64,000 bases of DNA from NCBI GenBank assembly GCA_951799445.1, contig OX637294.1, positions 20,857,452-20,921,451 of the forward strand, in the 5' to 3' direction. Made by a program: the position numbers and the translations under genes. This document shows positions 11,691-23,522 of the stretch, in pieces. The notes beneath the pieces were generated by a model. The model was not told the origin of the DNA and ran no database searches. It was given only the letters and a program-made list of their open reading frames with translations. Position 1 is the first letter of the stretch. Each line of letters begins with the position of its first letter. Source of the stretch: Pseudisothecium myosuroides (lineage: Eukaryota; Streptophyta; Bryopsida; Hypnales; Lembophyllaceae).

Positions 11691-12358
11691 CTGCACTTTT
11701 GTTGTATTTCATTGCTTTGCTCTGTTGGTGGCTTGCCTGCAGAGGCCGCTTGCGACTAGGTTCTTGTTTATCTTTTTCCTGCAGTAAAGGTTTTTTTACT
11801 TGTGTCGAAATTTTAAAAAATAAATTTGAAGCAATAAGGTAGGAGTCTGTAAAACGGAGCGACCATTAAAATGGAACATGACTCAAAGGTACATTTTGCT
11901 TTCTTCAATGTACCACCTATGCACATTTCAGGAGGTGGTCCATTTTGATGACCACAAATGACTACTTTTTTCCAATTTCAAAAATTTGTAACTAATTCCA
12001 CAAAGGTCCAAAAAATATGAAACGACTTGGGTTAGATTTCAATTCCACTTGTCTTTCAAGGAAAATTTACTGAAAAATATTTCAAGATGTTTTACCTCCC
12101 CAAAATTCAGTTTCAGTGCTTAGTGCTTAGATGCTCCATTTCTGGACCTCCTACCTTACTCGAAAATGGCCTCCTTCGAATCGAGGCCCCAAAAATGAAG
12201 GAGCCACGAAACTCAGAACTGAACCTTCTTCAAAGAAAGGCCACATAATCATTGGTCCAAAAACCAAAATAAAAACACTGCCTCATCATCAGTACGTCTG
12301 TTTTCCGGCCCCAAAATCGATGAAGCCAAGCCAGGGTGGGAGCAAGGTACCTTATGCC

Positions 12359-12388
12359 GCCCTGCAGGGCCACTGACTGCAGTCAGTG
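12359..12388. repeat. Two adjacent perfect palindromes
   Basis: GCCCTGCAGGGC (12 bp) is immediately followed by CACTGACTGCAGTCAGTG (18 bp, 12371-12388), each self-complementary around a PstI-like CTGCAG core, then by CAGGGC again. Confidence 0.8.
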
Positions 12389-12569
12389 CAGGGCGTGGGT
12401 CAAAGATGAGGTTGACCTGCAGCTTGACCCCTTCCAGCCTCAAGCATTTCAGACCATTGGACGGACCCATAGTTTAGTTCAGCTTATTGCAGGCCCCATG
12501 TGTTCTGTGAGCATTCTTGCCATAATGTATAGCTCTGTGTACCCTGTGCCGTTGGCCCACGATTTTATC

Positions 12570-13430
12570 ATGCTCCCTCACAAAAGATCCAAAAATTGAG
12601 ATAATTTAAGATCCAAAATAACTCAAAACCCCATAATTTTCACACCATAAGGTGGTATGACCTTAAAGCGACCATTTAAGGGCTGATCTGCCTTTTTCAC
12701 AGGTTTCCATGAATAGAAATATTTTTGGATCATTTTTCAGAGAAAGAAAAATGGATGTGGAACATTACACAAGTGGTTTCATATTTTTGAATCATTTTTG
12801 AATTACTTATGAATTTTAAAAAAACCCTGTTGTAGGCACCTATTTGTGACCCTAGGTCTTCCAAAATCTGACCACTTGCATCTTCTAAAGTGATTTGAGT
12901 AAATGAAGGTCAATGATTGGCTCTTACAATAAATAATGCTTTTCTCTCTATTCTCTCAATGGCTTGAGAGGTTCATTTAAGGATCACCTAATGTCCATTT
13001 CAGACCTAAATATAGGGTCAATTTGAAGAGGTCGCTCGCTTTTAGAGCAAACTACCTTATGTTCAAACGCCGAGTTAACAAAGTCCATGCACCCCTGGCT
13101 CCTTGCAGAGAGCTCTCTAGCGGTATCAAGAACGTGTCTGGGGGAGGCACAGTCCAAAAGATCCATCATCTGGAATCATTTAAGATCCAAAAATAACTAA
13201 AAAATCCATAACTTTCACATCGTAAGTCCAAACTCCACAAAACAAAGTTTGTGCATCTTTTTCTCATAACAGAGTTTTCTAGTGGTACTAACCACATGAT
13301 TGTATATCACATGGTCCAAGAGATCCACCATTTAGGATATTTAAGATCCGAAAAGAACTCAAAAAACCATAACTTTGACACTGTATGTCTAAATGCCATG
13401 AAGCAAAGTTTGTGCAAGAGAGCTTTCTAA
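12570..13430. repeat. Degenerate direct repeats around AAGATCC..CATAACTTTCACA
   Basis: At least three spaced copies (about 12585-12655, 13170-13260 and 13330-13420) share the order TTTAAGATCC(A/G)AAA, AACTCAAAA, CATAACTTTCACA, GTAAGTCCAAA and AACAAAGTTTGTGCA. Later copies are more complete than the first. No gene is seen among them. Confidence 0.5.
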
Positions 13431-13641
13431 TGGTACTCATGAATGCGCGCCATGGGACACATGGTTTTTGGAGATCTCATCGTAATAAACTAACTAACTA
13501 ACTAATTTAATGTATAGATTCTCCTATACAAGCACCTTAAAGCTCAAGCAAACCAACATAACATTCTTTAAGAGTCCTTTTTGCTTGTAGGATTTCAAAT
13601 TCAGAATGTTCTTGCTACTTTCATCCCTAGCGTCATGTTAA

Positions 13642-14371
13642 CTCCTAAAGGACATGCCTTTGTCCATGGATTCAAGCTTCACAATCCATCTCTCTGTTTG
13701 CTACCATTGTGCAATTAAATATGAATGGAATTTTTTAGATTTATTTTTCAAACATGAGATTCCATGTCTTCTATAAGTTCTAAGAATTTCAGATTTTTCT
13801 GTAAAAATTTGAAATTTCTAAGAATGTTTTTTAGGAAAAAGTGAAGAAAATTGATAACAAATACAAACTATGCTAAAAAAAAGTGAAATTTCTTGCATAG
13901 GTGTATTTTGTAGTGTAGGACATTACGGTACAAACCAAAGTTATGACGTCTTTCTAAAATTTAAAAATCAACAATGGTTATAGGCCCTTAGTTCACATTG
14001 CAATAAAACATTGAATTTAAAGATTTTTTCCAATTTTCCAATTGGAGTACGAACTAAACTTGATAAACTTCACTTCACTAGTAGGACATCTCAAATTCAA
14101 AACTTATCATTTTTATGGATAAAATTCACATAAAAAATAAAGAGCAAAAATTGACCAAAATACATTATAAGGATGATCTATGGACTGAGCATCTTCTTAT
14201 TTAGAAAAATCAATAATACCATGATATTCAAAATGTGCAATGTTATTCATTGAAAATACATTCAAACAACTCGCCTACAAAAAAATTGGATAAAAAATTG
14301 TTTTTTCCCATCCTACAATCCTACTTGAAATCATTTGAAGGACCTAAATCATTTGCAACATCTTTTAGGGG
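13642..14371. mobile_element. TTAA-type piggyBac-like element
   Basis: Begins CTCCTAAAGGACATG after TTAA (13638-13641) and ends ACATCTTTTAGGGG before TTAA (14372-14375). The ends are related to the other TTAA elements in the window. The interior is AT-rich and has no transposase frame. Confidence 0.6.
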
Positions 14372-14375
14372 TTAA

Positions 14376-17300
14376 GCTTAATTTTTGAATTTAAGATAAT
14401 TTGTGGAATATAGCTTAATCTCTAAATGTCCGAGGCACCAAATTTTGGTGTAGATTTAAATTAGCCACCATCATGCACTCCTCCAGGTTGGACAAGGCAC
14501 ACATTCCAAGAAATCATTTGTGAATCACAAATTGCCTACAATACCATCACTACAATAAAATGGGGTGTTTTATGGATGTGAAAATGTAATTGGGAATGAC
14601 TAGTGACTATTAGTAGTCATATTCTTAGAAGGCAATACCTTGGGAGAAATCATAAGTGCAAATATGACTACCAATCATATTTTGGCCTTGTACTTGACAA
14701 ATATATAATACAATATATGAAAACTCCAAAATGTTTTATAGGGAACAATAGAGAACGTATTTGGGGAATGCCCATTCATATTTGCCACTCATATTTTTGC
14801 ATGTAATTTTGTGTAGTCATATTCTGTAGTCACATTTCTATAGTAGTCACTTTTTTTCTTTTCACGCAGCCCTTCCAAAATGTGGGTAGTCCAAAAAAAT
14901 ATGGACAATCCATTATTTAGGATTTTGAAACCTTAGCCGTCACTTATTTTGCCTCTTCTTCCTTGTCTTTTGTTGCCTCCTAGCTCTCACTCCTTGCTGC
15001 TTCTTTATGTTTCTTATTCTTTGTTTTTTTATTGCTTTTTGTTGTCCCTTAGTTGTTGCCTTTCATTGCATCTTAGTTCTTGCTTGTCGTTGCTTCTCAA
15101 CACTTCCCTCTTGTTCCTTTCATCACCATTGCTATTCTTTTTTCTTGTTTTTTTAATGATTTTTAGAAATATAGTTGTTTTAACTTTTTCTTATTTTAAA
15201 CTTGTGCTACAAATTTTATGTTGCCATAAACCTTTAAAGGTTGACCTTCATTGTTCATTCATTGAAAATTAACCTCCTTGATTGTACATGCAGACATTAT
15301 AACTTGAGCTTGAACAAAGTCATTGGACGCTACTTGCAATACAAGTGAGCCAATATTTTTACAATAATATAAGGAATATAGGCCCTACATGAGTGTTTGA
15401 ATATACAAATTGTGAGATCAATGAATACTAATTATAACACAAAATAGAGTCATTGACTAAAGTAGGTACATGCAAGACTAGTTGAATGTAGGAAATGTAG
15501 AGCAATTGTCAGTGAAGCTCAAAAAACTACCAAAACTTTGGCACCACAACCCTTTGGAGCTTGCATTTTTTTAGTGGTTTAGCTTTTTCGAAGCAATGGT
15601 GATCATTTTAGATGAACTCTCAATGAGGTGGCTACTTTAATCCATCCAGGTTGGAAGACAGTAAATTTGTTAAATACATGAATATTAGTGGATTTTGGAT
15701 ATGCGTAGATTTTGATGACGAAAGCAGGGAGGTGACATATCCATCTTCAGAGTAAATGTATATTGACAAGAATTAAAGATTTTCAAGTTAATTTTGGCTG
15801 GTACATGTTTTGAATTATTGAAGTTTGGCGATAGTTTAAAAGAAAGTAGTGACAATACAAACAACCATACAAGGAATGCTAAAGTATTAAAGTAGTGAAT
15901 GGTTTCAAAACAAAAATGTAGCTACACTTATCAATAACCATTTCTTGTCATCTCAATAGCAAACCTAAGGCCATCATTTACAAATATGATTGTAAGAATG
16001 AAAGTTGCTTGATAGTTCAATTATCATTTAATAGAATAATTCTCTGAGACTCTAACTACCAAATGGCTACATTGTTCAAAAACTACAATGTTGAAAAACT
16101 ATAGTATATGAGTCAACTAATCATCGATGAACCCATTGCCCCATTAGACTTTACGACACTTTCCATGAAGCTACAAAGAAAATAGAGTATGGAAAATTTT
16201 GAATGGTTTAGAATTTTTGAGCATGAAAGTGTACTACTAAATGAACACTCTTCAATACTACCTAGCACTTGTCAATACATCACATGTATATGTAGTTTAT
16301 TGAGTTCACCCATAGTGAGCCTACAAAACTTGAGAAGACAACCTTTAAAAGTTTTTTCTGAACCCATGCATGACATCAAATTATATGATATTGGCACATT
16401 TTCTTTTTCCATAACATGAGGTAATTCCATTATGAAAGATCATATTCATTTTCTTTGTCAAATGTTTGGCCAGACTTTGTCTTGCCAATGAAGTTGGGCC
16501 AAATGGGGCTTGTTGATATCTTATATGCTACATTTTCACAACTTGAATTATACAACAAATTTAAGAGGTTGGTTTCTACCTAGGTACTAAGATGAATCAC
16601 AAGTTTGGAGAATGCAATTGCATACAAAGCGATTGAATTCCCAAGATTATGAGACTTCTATACTTTTCTATGTTGAGCATTGATGCCATCAAATCTTGCA
16701 AGCTCCATTGATCAAATCCCTAAACTGTTCATATCAATTGAAGCAAATCAGTTGAAACAAATACACAATTGAAGTTGGAGCTTACAATAGCCCATTCCTT
16801 CCTAAATTGAGTTATCTTTTGCACAGTCATGTAGTACAATAAACTTGGATTTCAAAGTTCAATATACAAACTAAAAAAGCCTTCATTCAAAGTAGATTGT
16901 GATATATAATAATGAAACTTTCAAAATCATGGCTCAATGAGCACCAAACCTTGATAGAGGTCTTTGCTTTTAATTTGTTTGTACGAGAGACTAACATGGA
17001 GACTGCAAGTGCATTGGAGAGAGTGCCTTAGGATATTCGATGTTGAAATACAAATTAGAACAGGCAAGGAGGTGTGATCCGGTGGCTAAGATTTGTCAAC
17101 TTTGTTCAGAATGTTTAACCACGATGAGAGTAGGTTAGATGATTACAATCTGACTAGTACTTATTGAGCTCAATGGTGATGTGAGCTTTTGGCACGAGGC
17201 CAGATGGCTAAACACAATTAGTGGATAGTGCAATTAGGCTAAAAAATATAATTTCTATCCCTTTAATTCCTATAATAAAATTGTAGTACGTGGAGGGTGG

Positions 17301-18094
17301 ATGAATTTTGGCTATATTTTGCCACTAAAAAAACGTTGCTTAGGGCCCAAATATGAATTAATAATTAGTTCAAAATTGCTAAAACATTGCTTGAAATTCC
17401 AATATGTAGCACTGATAAAATTGTGCAGCTTTGAGTAAAAAATTGGTGCAATTTTTTACTAAAATTATCAGCGTTTGAGAATGTTGCTGTACAAGTTACC
17501 ATATCTAATAATTCAGATTATAATATCTGGCTAGCATATGGACACATAATCAAAACTCAAAATTACCACTGATTTCTTCTAAAACCAAATAACCCAATTC
17601 CATAAACTTTCTTATTTGTCTTTCCTTTTGAAACCCAGTGCCACGTATCATTATTGATCTACCGAGACCTTGAGTGATAGTAAGTGATTTGGACACACCA
17701 AGTATTCATAATTTTTTTTGTCAATGAGAAGCATCATTTTTAGGCTATTTGTTTTGTTTTGTTTGTCACGGTGAGGTCTTATAGATCGTGCGTCCCCCGG
17801 TTGCGTTCTTGGTGTTGTCTGAAAGACTTGAGCAAGGAGGGGTGCACAAGCTTTATTTCGTGGTGTTTCAACTTATGGAAGAAAAGATATTGAACTAAAA
17901 AAAAATTATGAGTTAAATAATATTTAAAAAATACTTTAAATTTTATTTTGGCTATGGCAACGACATAGGGCATACTAGTCTACTTTACAATTACAATATG
18001 GTCTTCGTGTAAATTAATATAAGAGTCCAGTAAATAGTTTGGAGCAATCTAAAGAGTTGTATTAACTGACTTGCCTTTACTGACTCACATCAGT
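14376..18094. other. Gene-free AT-rich DNA with a pyrimidine-rich tract
   Basis: No supported gene. Positions about 14941-15150 are strongly T/C-rich with loose repeats of TTGTTGCC and CTTAGTTCTTGC-like words. The leucine/serine-rich open frame there is a composition artefact. The rest shows no repeat boundary I can define. Confidence 0.45.
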
Positions 18095-18211
18095 CCCACT
18101 GCAATACGCTAAAGCAACACTTTAAAAGTTCTCCACCATTGATCTTCCTAATTATTAGAAGATCAACAGTGCTAAACTTTTGAAGTGTTGCTTCAACGTA
18201 TTGCAATGGGG
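18095..18211. mobile_element. Small inverted-repeat MITE-like element
   Basis: The arms read CCCACTGCAATACGCTAAAG and, inverted, CTTCAACGTATTGCAATGGG. Pairing continues inward through AAGCAACACTT and ATTGATCTTC, with a short AT-rich loop. A target duplication could not be fixed. Confidence 0.6.
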
Positions 18212-21175
18212 TTGCTCTCACCTTCAATCAATCATCCAATGAACCGCCTCAAAACTAGTCATCAACGGATCAACTGACCAATGGTACTCTCAAAATCAGT
18301 AGTGTCCATTGTCACTGTCTTGGCTCTACAATAAATGGTGTGAAATATTCTACACCCAACAGTATTTCATCTCAGTAGCTAAGTGAACAGGTGGAGGCTC
18401 AGTGTGATGAGCACGGTGCATGAGTTAAAAGGCAATGGGCATGAAGGCTACTGAATGTGATGCTTCGTCTTCACTCAATTGCTGGCTAGGCCAGGAGCAT
18501 CAATTGAGCTCGCCTTCCCTGGCTGGCTGGCCTGCCTTTCCAAATTTTTTAAAGTGTTTTTTTGGGGGTCTCTTTTGTTTTTGTTAGACAACCACCACGC
18601 CTCGAACCTGACTTGCAATCTGCTGTTCCAGCTCCATTTGACAATTGACGGCCACACTCGCGTGCTGAGCTCGCCATCACGCCCATCACTCATCACTTTG
18701 GCTGGGCTGGTGGTTGTGTGAGAATCCAGTTATGCCAGGAATTGTTGTACTGCACAACATTCTGTCTCCTTTCCGAAGGAATTGTACACATAGTGATTTC
18801 TTAAAAGATTTGAATTTAAAAAAAAATTTAATGAAAAAAAAATTGGACCCCATGTTTCCAAAGTAGTCAGAGCAACTTGTTGTGACATTCTTCAATGTCA
18901 AGAATATAAGGACTAGGATATCTTCTTGATACATCACAAACCAACCGTTGTACTTGGATAATCATAACATTCTTGAACTTGGTATAATAGTGGTCCCGTT
19001 CGAGAAATGGGATTGTGGATAGAATCATTTTCCTTTTATAACATATGTAGGACGGGTGTGGAATCTTTCTTTGAAAGGGCTAGTGTTAAGTAGCTTTTCA
19101 AAGGCTTGCGTACCTCCAAATTGATTTCTCTATAAAGATCTAGGAAATACAAATGGAAGTTGTATAGTCGTGCTTATGATTGTGCAATGAGCCAAATGCA
19201 AGGGTCCAGTCCAGGATGGATGTAAAAAAAACACCCCCTATTTTGGCTTGATTGACTCTATTTTCTACACTTCTCCTAGTTAATTTGGGAGCTGTGATTG
19301 TAAACATGAACTCAAATTTGCAAATTTGATCTTGAGTGGCAAATAAAAAGTTCTTGTGTTTTTCCCAAGGATAAAACATGGGGGCAAAATAGTCTCTGTA
19401 TTTGGCTTGTTGCACAATTATGAGTGCAACCAAGTTGCATCGAACCCACTTCTATTTGTATTAGCCAAACCTATGTATAACAAAGATGTGGCAAGAAACA
19501 CGGGGAAACGTGAGCAAGACAAGTTGTAGGAATGCTCATCGTGGTCTAGTTTTTCATTGTGAATGTTGGATGAAATAATTGGATGATATTTCTCCGGGAT
19601 GAAACGTGACAAATTTTGTGACAAAAAACGTGACATTGCATACTTAATATTATAGATTTCTTTTATTCTTTTGGAGTTAGTTATGATTTTTGAAGTTGAA
19701 ATACTATAATGCTCCAAAAGCAACTCCACCTAGAATTTTTTTCTCTTTAAATTTTTTTTCATTCCTATTGTTTTTCACTTTATAAATATGACATATTTAT
19801 GTAATAAGCCAATGAACATTGGCATGTAGCATCCTAAGTTCAAAAGATCTATTATTTACATGCACTATATCATCAAGGATATTGCTCGATCTACTAAAAT
19901 ATTTGCACATACTACATCAAAGGGATTGAATATAGATTCAATAATAGATTTGTCACAACAACACATGGAAAACTAATCTATTCTATTAAGTTTGGTGTTT
20001 TGTTTATGATAATTGTTGTGATCTCTTTAACATTTTAGTGGTTTTGTGCATGTTTGGTAATGTTAGAAAGTCCTTGGTGAGGAATGTATACCAAAAAAAA
20101 TCAAGTAGAGTAGAAGATATTAGGTTTAAATGGAATTTAACCTAAAATTAGAGAATGGAATAATTAAAAATAAATGTGTCAAACAATATATACAACATGG
20201 ACAATATAAGGAATTACAAATAGGTTATATTGCTAGCATTGTAGCAATGATATAGGGCAAATTAGACATATTGATTCTATCTAAAATACTACAAAATTGC
20301 GACAATATTGCACCTCACAAATTTATATAAGTCTAGAATTAGTGCAAGTCAACAATATTGCTGCTAGTTATTTCTCACTAACTTGAGTGCTAATTATGCC
20401 ACCATTTTATATTCTTTACTATAATCCTTAGTCTATCCCAATTATCTACACCTAAAGCTGACTAAATAAGCAACTCAACATGGTTTCCATTATTATATTG
20501 AAAAAGCTTTTGTAGGGTCTTGTTGGTACTGTAGTACCTTTTCAATTTCGGCAAAAACTAATTGTTTTTCAAGGAATTTGTAATTTTAAAAAGTTATAAT
20601 GATAACCCCTCAAAACCTTGAAAACTACTACACATATTGCAAAGATCCAACCAATTCAAGCTGTTTTGAATACGCTTTCAATTAACATGATCACAATTCA
20701 AGTTATGGAACCAGATTTAACTTGATTTTTTTACAACTGCTAAAATGAAATGAAACTTTATTTGATCCTTCATATATTTTTTGAATAATGAAACCATACA
20801 TACATACAACTGAAGTAGCCAAAGGTTAAATTGAAAATCCCCACAAGACTGATTTGACTATGTATAAATGATTCTTTTATAAAACAAATCTAAACTTTGT
20901 CGCTCATTCTTGTCTTTTTATACATGCAAGATGTGTTGCATATAGCATGGTGTATGGAATACTTGTACAACCAAAGTTGAAAAGTTAAATCTTATTAAAT
21001 ATTCACAAGAGGTTGCCAAAGTTGAAAAGGTACTACAATAGTCAAAAGGGGATTCTAGATTATCTTGGAATGCATTTTTTGAACACTATATGAACAAACT
21101 ATGAATAAAAATGGGTCTAGGGTCGGTTTTAGAAACGCCTTTGAGAATAGTAAGAGTACAATTTTGGCAAGAATC
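18212..21175. other. Unassigned intergenic DNA
   Basis: No gene supported. A GC-richer patch at about 18475-18720 and two touching minus-strand open frames at 19140-19729 (97 and 103 codons) have no recognisable domain. They could be relics of a mobile-element protein, but nothing diagnostic is visible. Confidence 0.35.
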
Positions 21176-21231
21176 TCTAGGAGTCGGTTTTTGATAAGGG
21201 TCGGTTTTTGATAAGGGTCGGTTTTAAGTGT
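21176..21231. repeat. Three tandem copies of GGTCGGTTTTTGATAA
   Basis: A 16-17 bp unit, (A/G)GTCGGTTTTTGATAAG, is repeated head to tail about three times, the last ending GGTCGGTTTTAAG. It lies about 80 bp upstream of the GC-richer DEG15 promoter region. A further GGTCGGTTTTAG occurs near 21120. Confidence 0.75.
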
Positions 21232-21295
21232 AGTTACCTTAGACTTTGATGGTAGAGTCTTCAACAATCCAACTCTTGATTCAAGACACCCCAAA

Positions 21296-23522
21296 AGGCC
21301 AAAACGGGGTCCGTAGTTCCGTTCTCATCATCAGCCAGGTTGGCGAAAAACGGTGCCCCTAGTATAACACCGCCAGTTCGGTCCGGCTGCCCACCTTACG
21401 TCACCTGTGACCGTGCGACCCCACCATCTCTCCCACGGTCAAGCACATGCGTCCCGGACTGATACGGTAATAGGGCCCCGCCCGACCTCTCGTGCAGACC
21501 AACGAGCCTTACTTCTGCCCTTCCTTAGGAAAGCCTCCGGATACTGCAGCCCTGGGTAACTGGTACGCTTGTTTTCAAGCCTAAAAGGGCAACTTCAGCA
21601 TCAACACGCAACAGCGTCACCACCGTCGTCGCCCACGGCCATCGCTCCTCTTCACTCCTTTCTCTCGCCAATATGTGTCCGTGGAATGCAACTTGTTAGT
21701 CTTTGGAACACTTTGGTTGACAGAGTCCCAGGGTCTGAGAGAGAGAGGAGGAGAGTCAGAGAGAGAGAAGGAGGAGGTGGAGGAGGAGAGAGTACGAGGA
21801 GATTGGAGAGAGAGAGAGAGGAGGCGGAGACGAGGAAGCCGTGCGCTTAATTCGATGGTGATAGTAATGCGCTGGAATTTCTTCTATTGATTATTCTACC
21901 ATGGACCTTCTACGATTTTGTTTTCTCCTCGACATCACCGCTTGCCACTCTGCTTGCGAGTGTTGGCCTTCCATGCAGGTTGGTTGGATTATTACGATGA
22001 TAATGCTCTCGCTGGTTGCGGCTGTTGTTTGGTTATGGAGGGAGTGTGTGTTTCTTGAAATTGTGAGTGGCCGCGTTGCCGCGTTTTTTTTTTGTGTTTT
22101 GTGTTTAATTTTTGTAATTTAACAGGCTCCTGGAATTGGAATTGGATTGAGTTGATTTGAGGAATTGAGGGAGGGAGAGACTTTGTTGAATGGAACTCGT
22201 GTGTTGCGTTGATTGATGTTTAAAAAAATTTTAAACTGAAAATTAAAGCAAAAAAATCTAATTCGGTTTTGGTGCTGTGCGGCTCGGGGATTGAGGTTTC
22301 GGTTTCGAGTATCGGTTTCGTTTGGGTCGAGTTTATTAGCTTATTCAGTTGGAGAATCGTTTTGTTGAGTTGCGGAAAAACTGCTAGCTCTGTTCATGAG
22401 CTTAATGTCAAGGCATCTTCAGCAAGTTTGAAGAATCGTTGACTGCCTGCTAGAAACTTTAAAGCTAGTGTGTGTTGTGATCAGGTCTATATATTTTTGT
22501 TTGGAGTGAATATATTGGAGAGAGGAAGAGTGTATATGCAGCTTGGGATGATTGATATAATCTCTTGTTGAATGTGAAAAGTAGAAGGTTTGCAAGTGTG
22601 TTCTGTTTACTTTCATTCGGTTGAGGAGTCATTGACTGCTTGCCAGATACTTTAAAGCTATTGCGTCTAATAGAATTCGTGATCGGCTCTCATATTCGTT
22701 TTTCTTCTTTTTCTTTTCATTTCGTTGCGAAATGTAAAGAGTGTTCATTCAGAGACGGTTGACATAATCTGATCGAATGTGAGAAGTGGACGCTTTTACA
22801 TTCCTGGTAGTTCAGTGTTATTTTAGAGCGAGTGCGGAGGCTATCTGTCGTCTCGGTGGCAACTTGTCACTCGTACATCGGTATCAAATATATAGCAGTA
22901 TTGGACAAGTGCTTGTACTTAGCAGGATAATTTTCAAAGCGGAGACCGACGGTTTCTGCGAAGAGTAGGCCAATTGTGTTAAAAGCAAGATCATAATGCT
23001 TACGCAATGCCGAGCAAGCTTTGACGCAAACAATGTGACTAAAATTTTTGTGATGGCATTTTTCTATGTCTACAGGATAGAGGTGCGGATGTTGGAACGA
23101 ATGTCTTCTTATGAAGAGGTGTCTACTTGTGATGAGTTCTTATCCGGATCGAGGTTTATGATTTTTGCACTGATAACAAGTTCCAATTTCGTTTTTCCAG
23201 TTTATGAAGTGGCAAGGAGCTTCAGCTTGGCCACGGCGCTCTACTTCAAGATGATAGGACCTCAGAAATGGAGTCGCTTTTTTCCAGATACCTCGTGATT
23301 TTGGTCATGGGATAGCTGCAGTCGCAAATTATCGGAGAATAACTGAGGAAACGGTATTACGTCCTCAAATTTGTACAACGGCAGATATATATCGAGAATG
23401 TAATTTGCTCCGGTATTTAGGAAGTCTGCAGCAATATGGTTCAGGCTTTAATTTCTAAAAGTTAAATGGTGGTGAGAATGGCATCTGGAGGTTGAGGCGA
23501 CTTTCGAAAAGGTTGCGCAGAA
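21296..23522 (+). promoter_or_regulatory. DEG15 promoter and 5' leader region (inferred)
   Basis: Base composition shifts abruptly to GC-rich at about 21300, as expected of a promoter or transcription start. TTACGTCACCTGTG near 21395 contains an ACGTCA bZIP-type core. A purine-rich (GA)n tract at about 21736-21835 resembles plant leader sequences. No transcription start can be placed, and the roughly 1.7 kb between this tract and the start codon probably includes one or more leader introns. Short open frames here (for example at 21569) are read as upstream or composition frames rather than separate genes. Confidence 0.4.

Larger units (their letters stand above)
11241..12570. other. Unassigned GC-richer island
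   Basis: This segment is less AT-rich than its neighbours and carries several overlapping open frames of up to 142 codons on the + strand. None shows a recognisable domain, and they overlap in different frames. It contains the GC hairpin at 11660-11690 and the palindromes at 12359-12388. It may be an old retroelement or gene relic; not recognised. Confidence 0.35.

Noticed and set aside
11227..11842. Three overlapping plus-strand frames (142, 81 and 101 codons)
   Set aside because: No recognisable domain and mutually overlapping frames; the GC hairpin region inflates open-frame length.
14949..15272. 107-codon frame rich in Leu, Ser and Cys
   Set aside because: It arises from a T/C-rich low-complexity tract; no membrane-protein pattern beyond composition.
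18095..18211. Possible microRNA precursor
   Set aside because: The inverted arms run to the very ends with terminal G/C motifs, more like a MITE; no small-RNA evidence is available.
19140..19729. Two touching minus-strand frames
   Set aside because: Could be a degraded transposase or other relic, but nothing diagnostic is visible, so no gene is called.
21569..21890. Overlapping Arg/Glu/Gly-rich frames (93 and 71 codons)
   Set aside because: They come from the (GA)n leader tract; two frames are open at once, as expected for a simple repeat.
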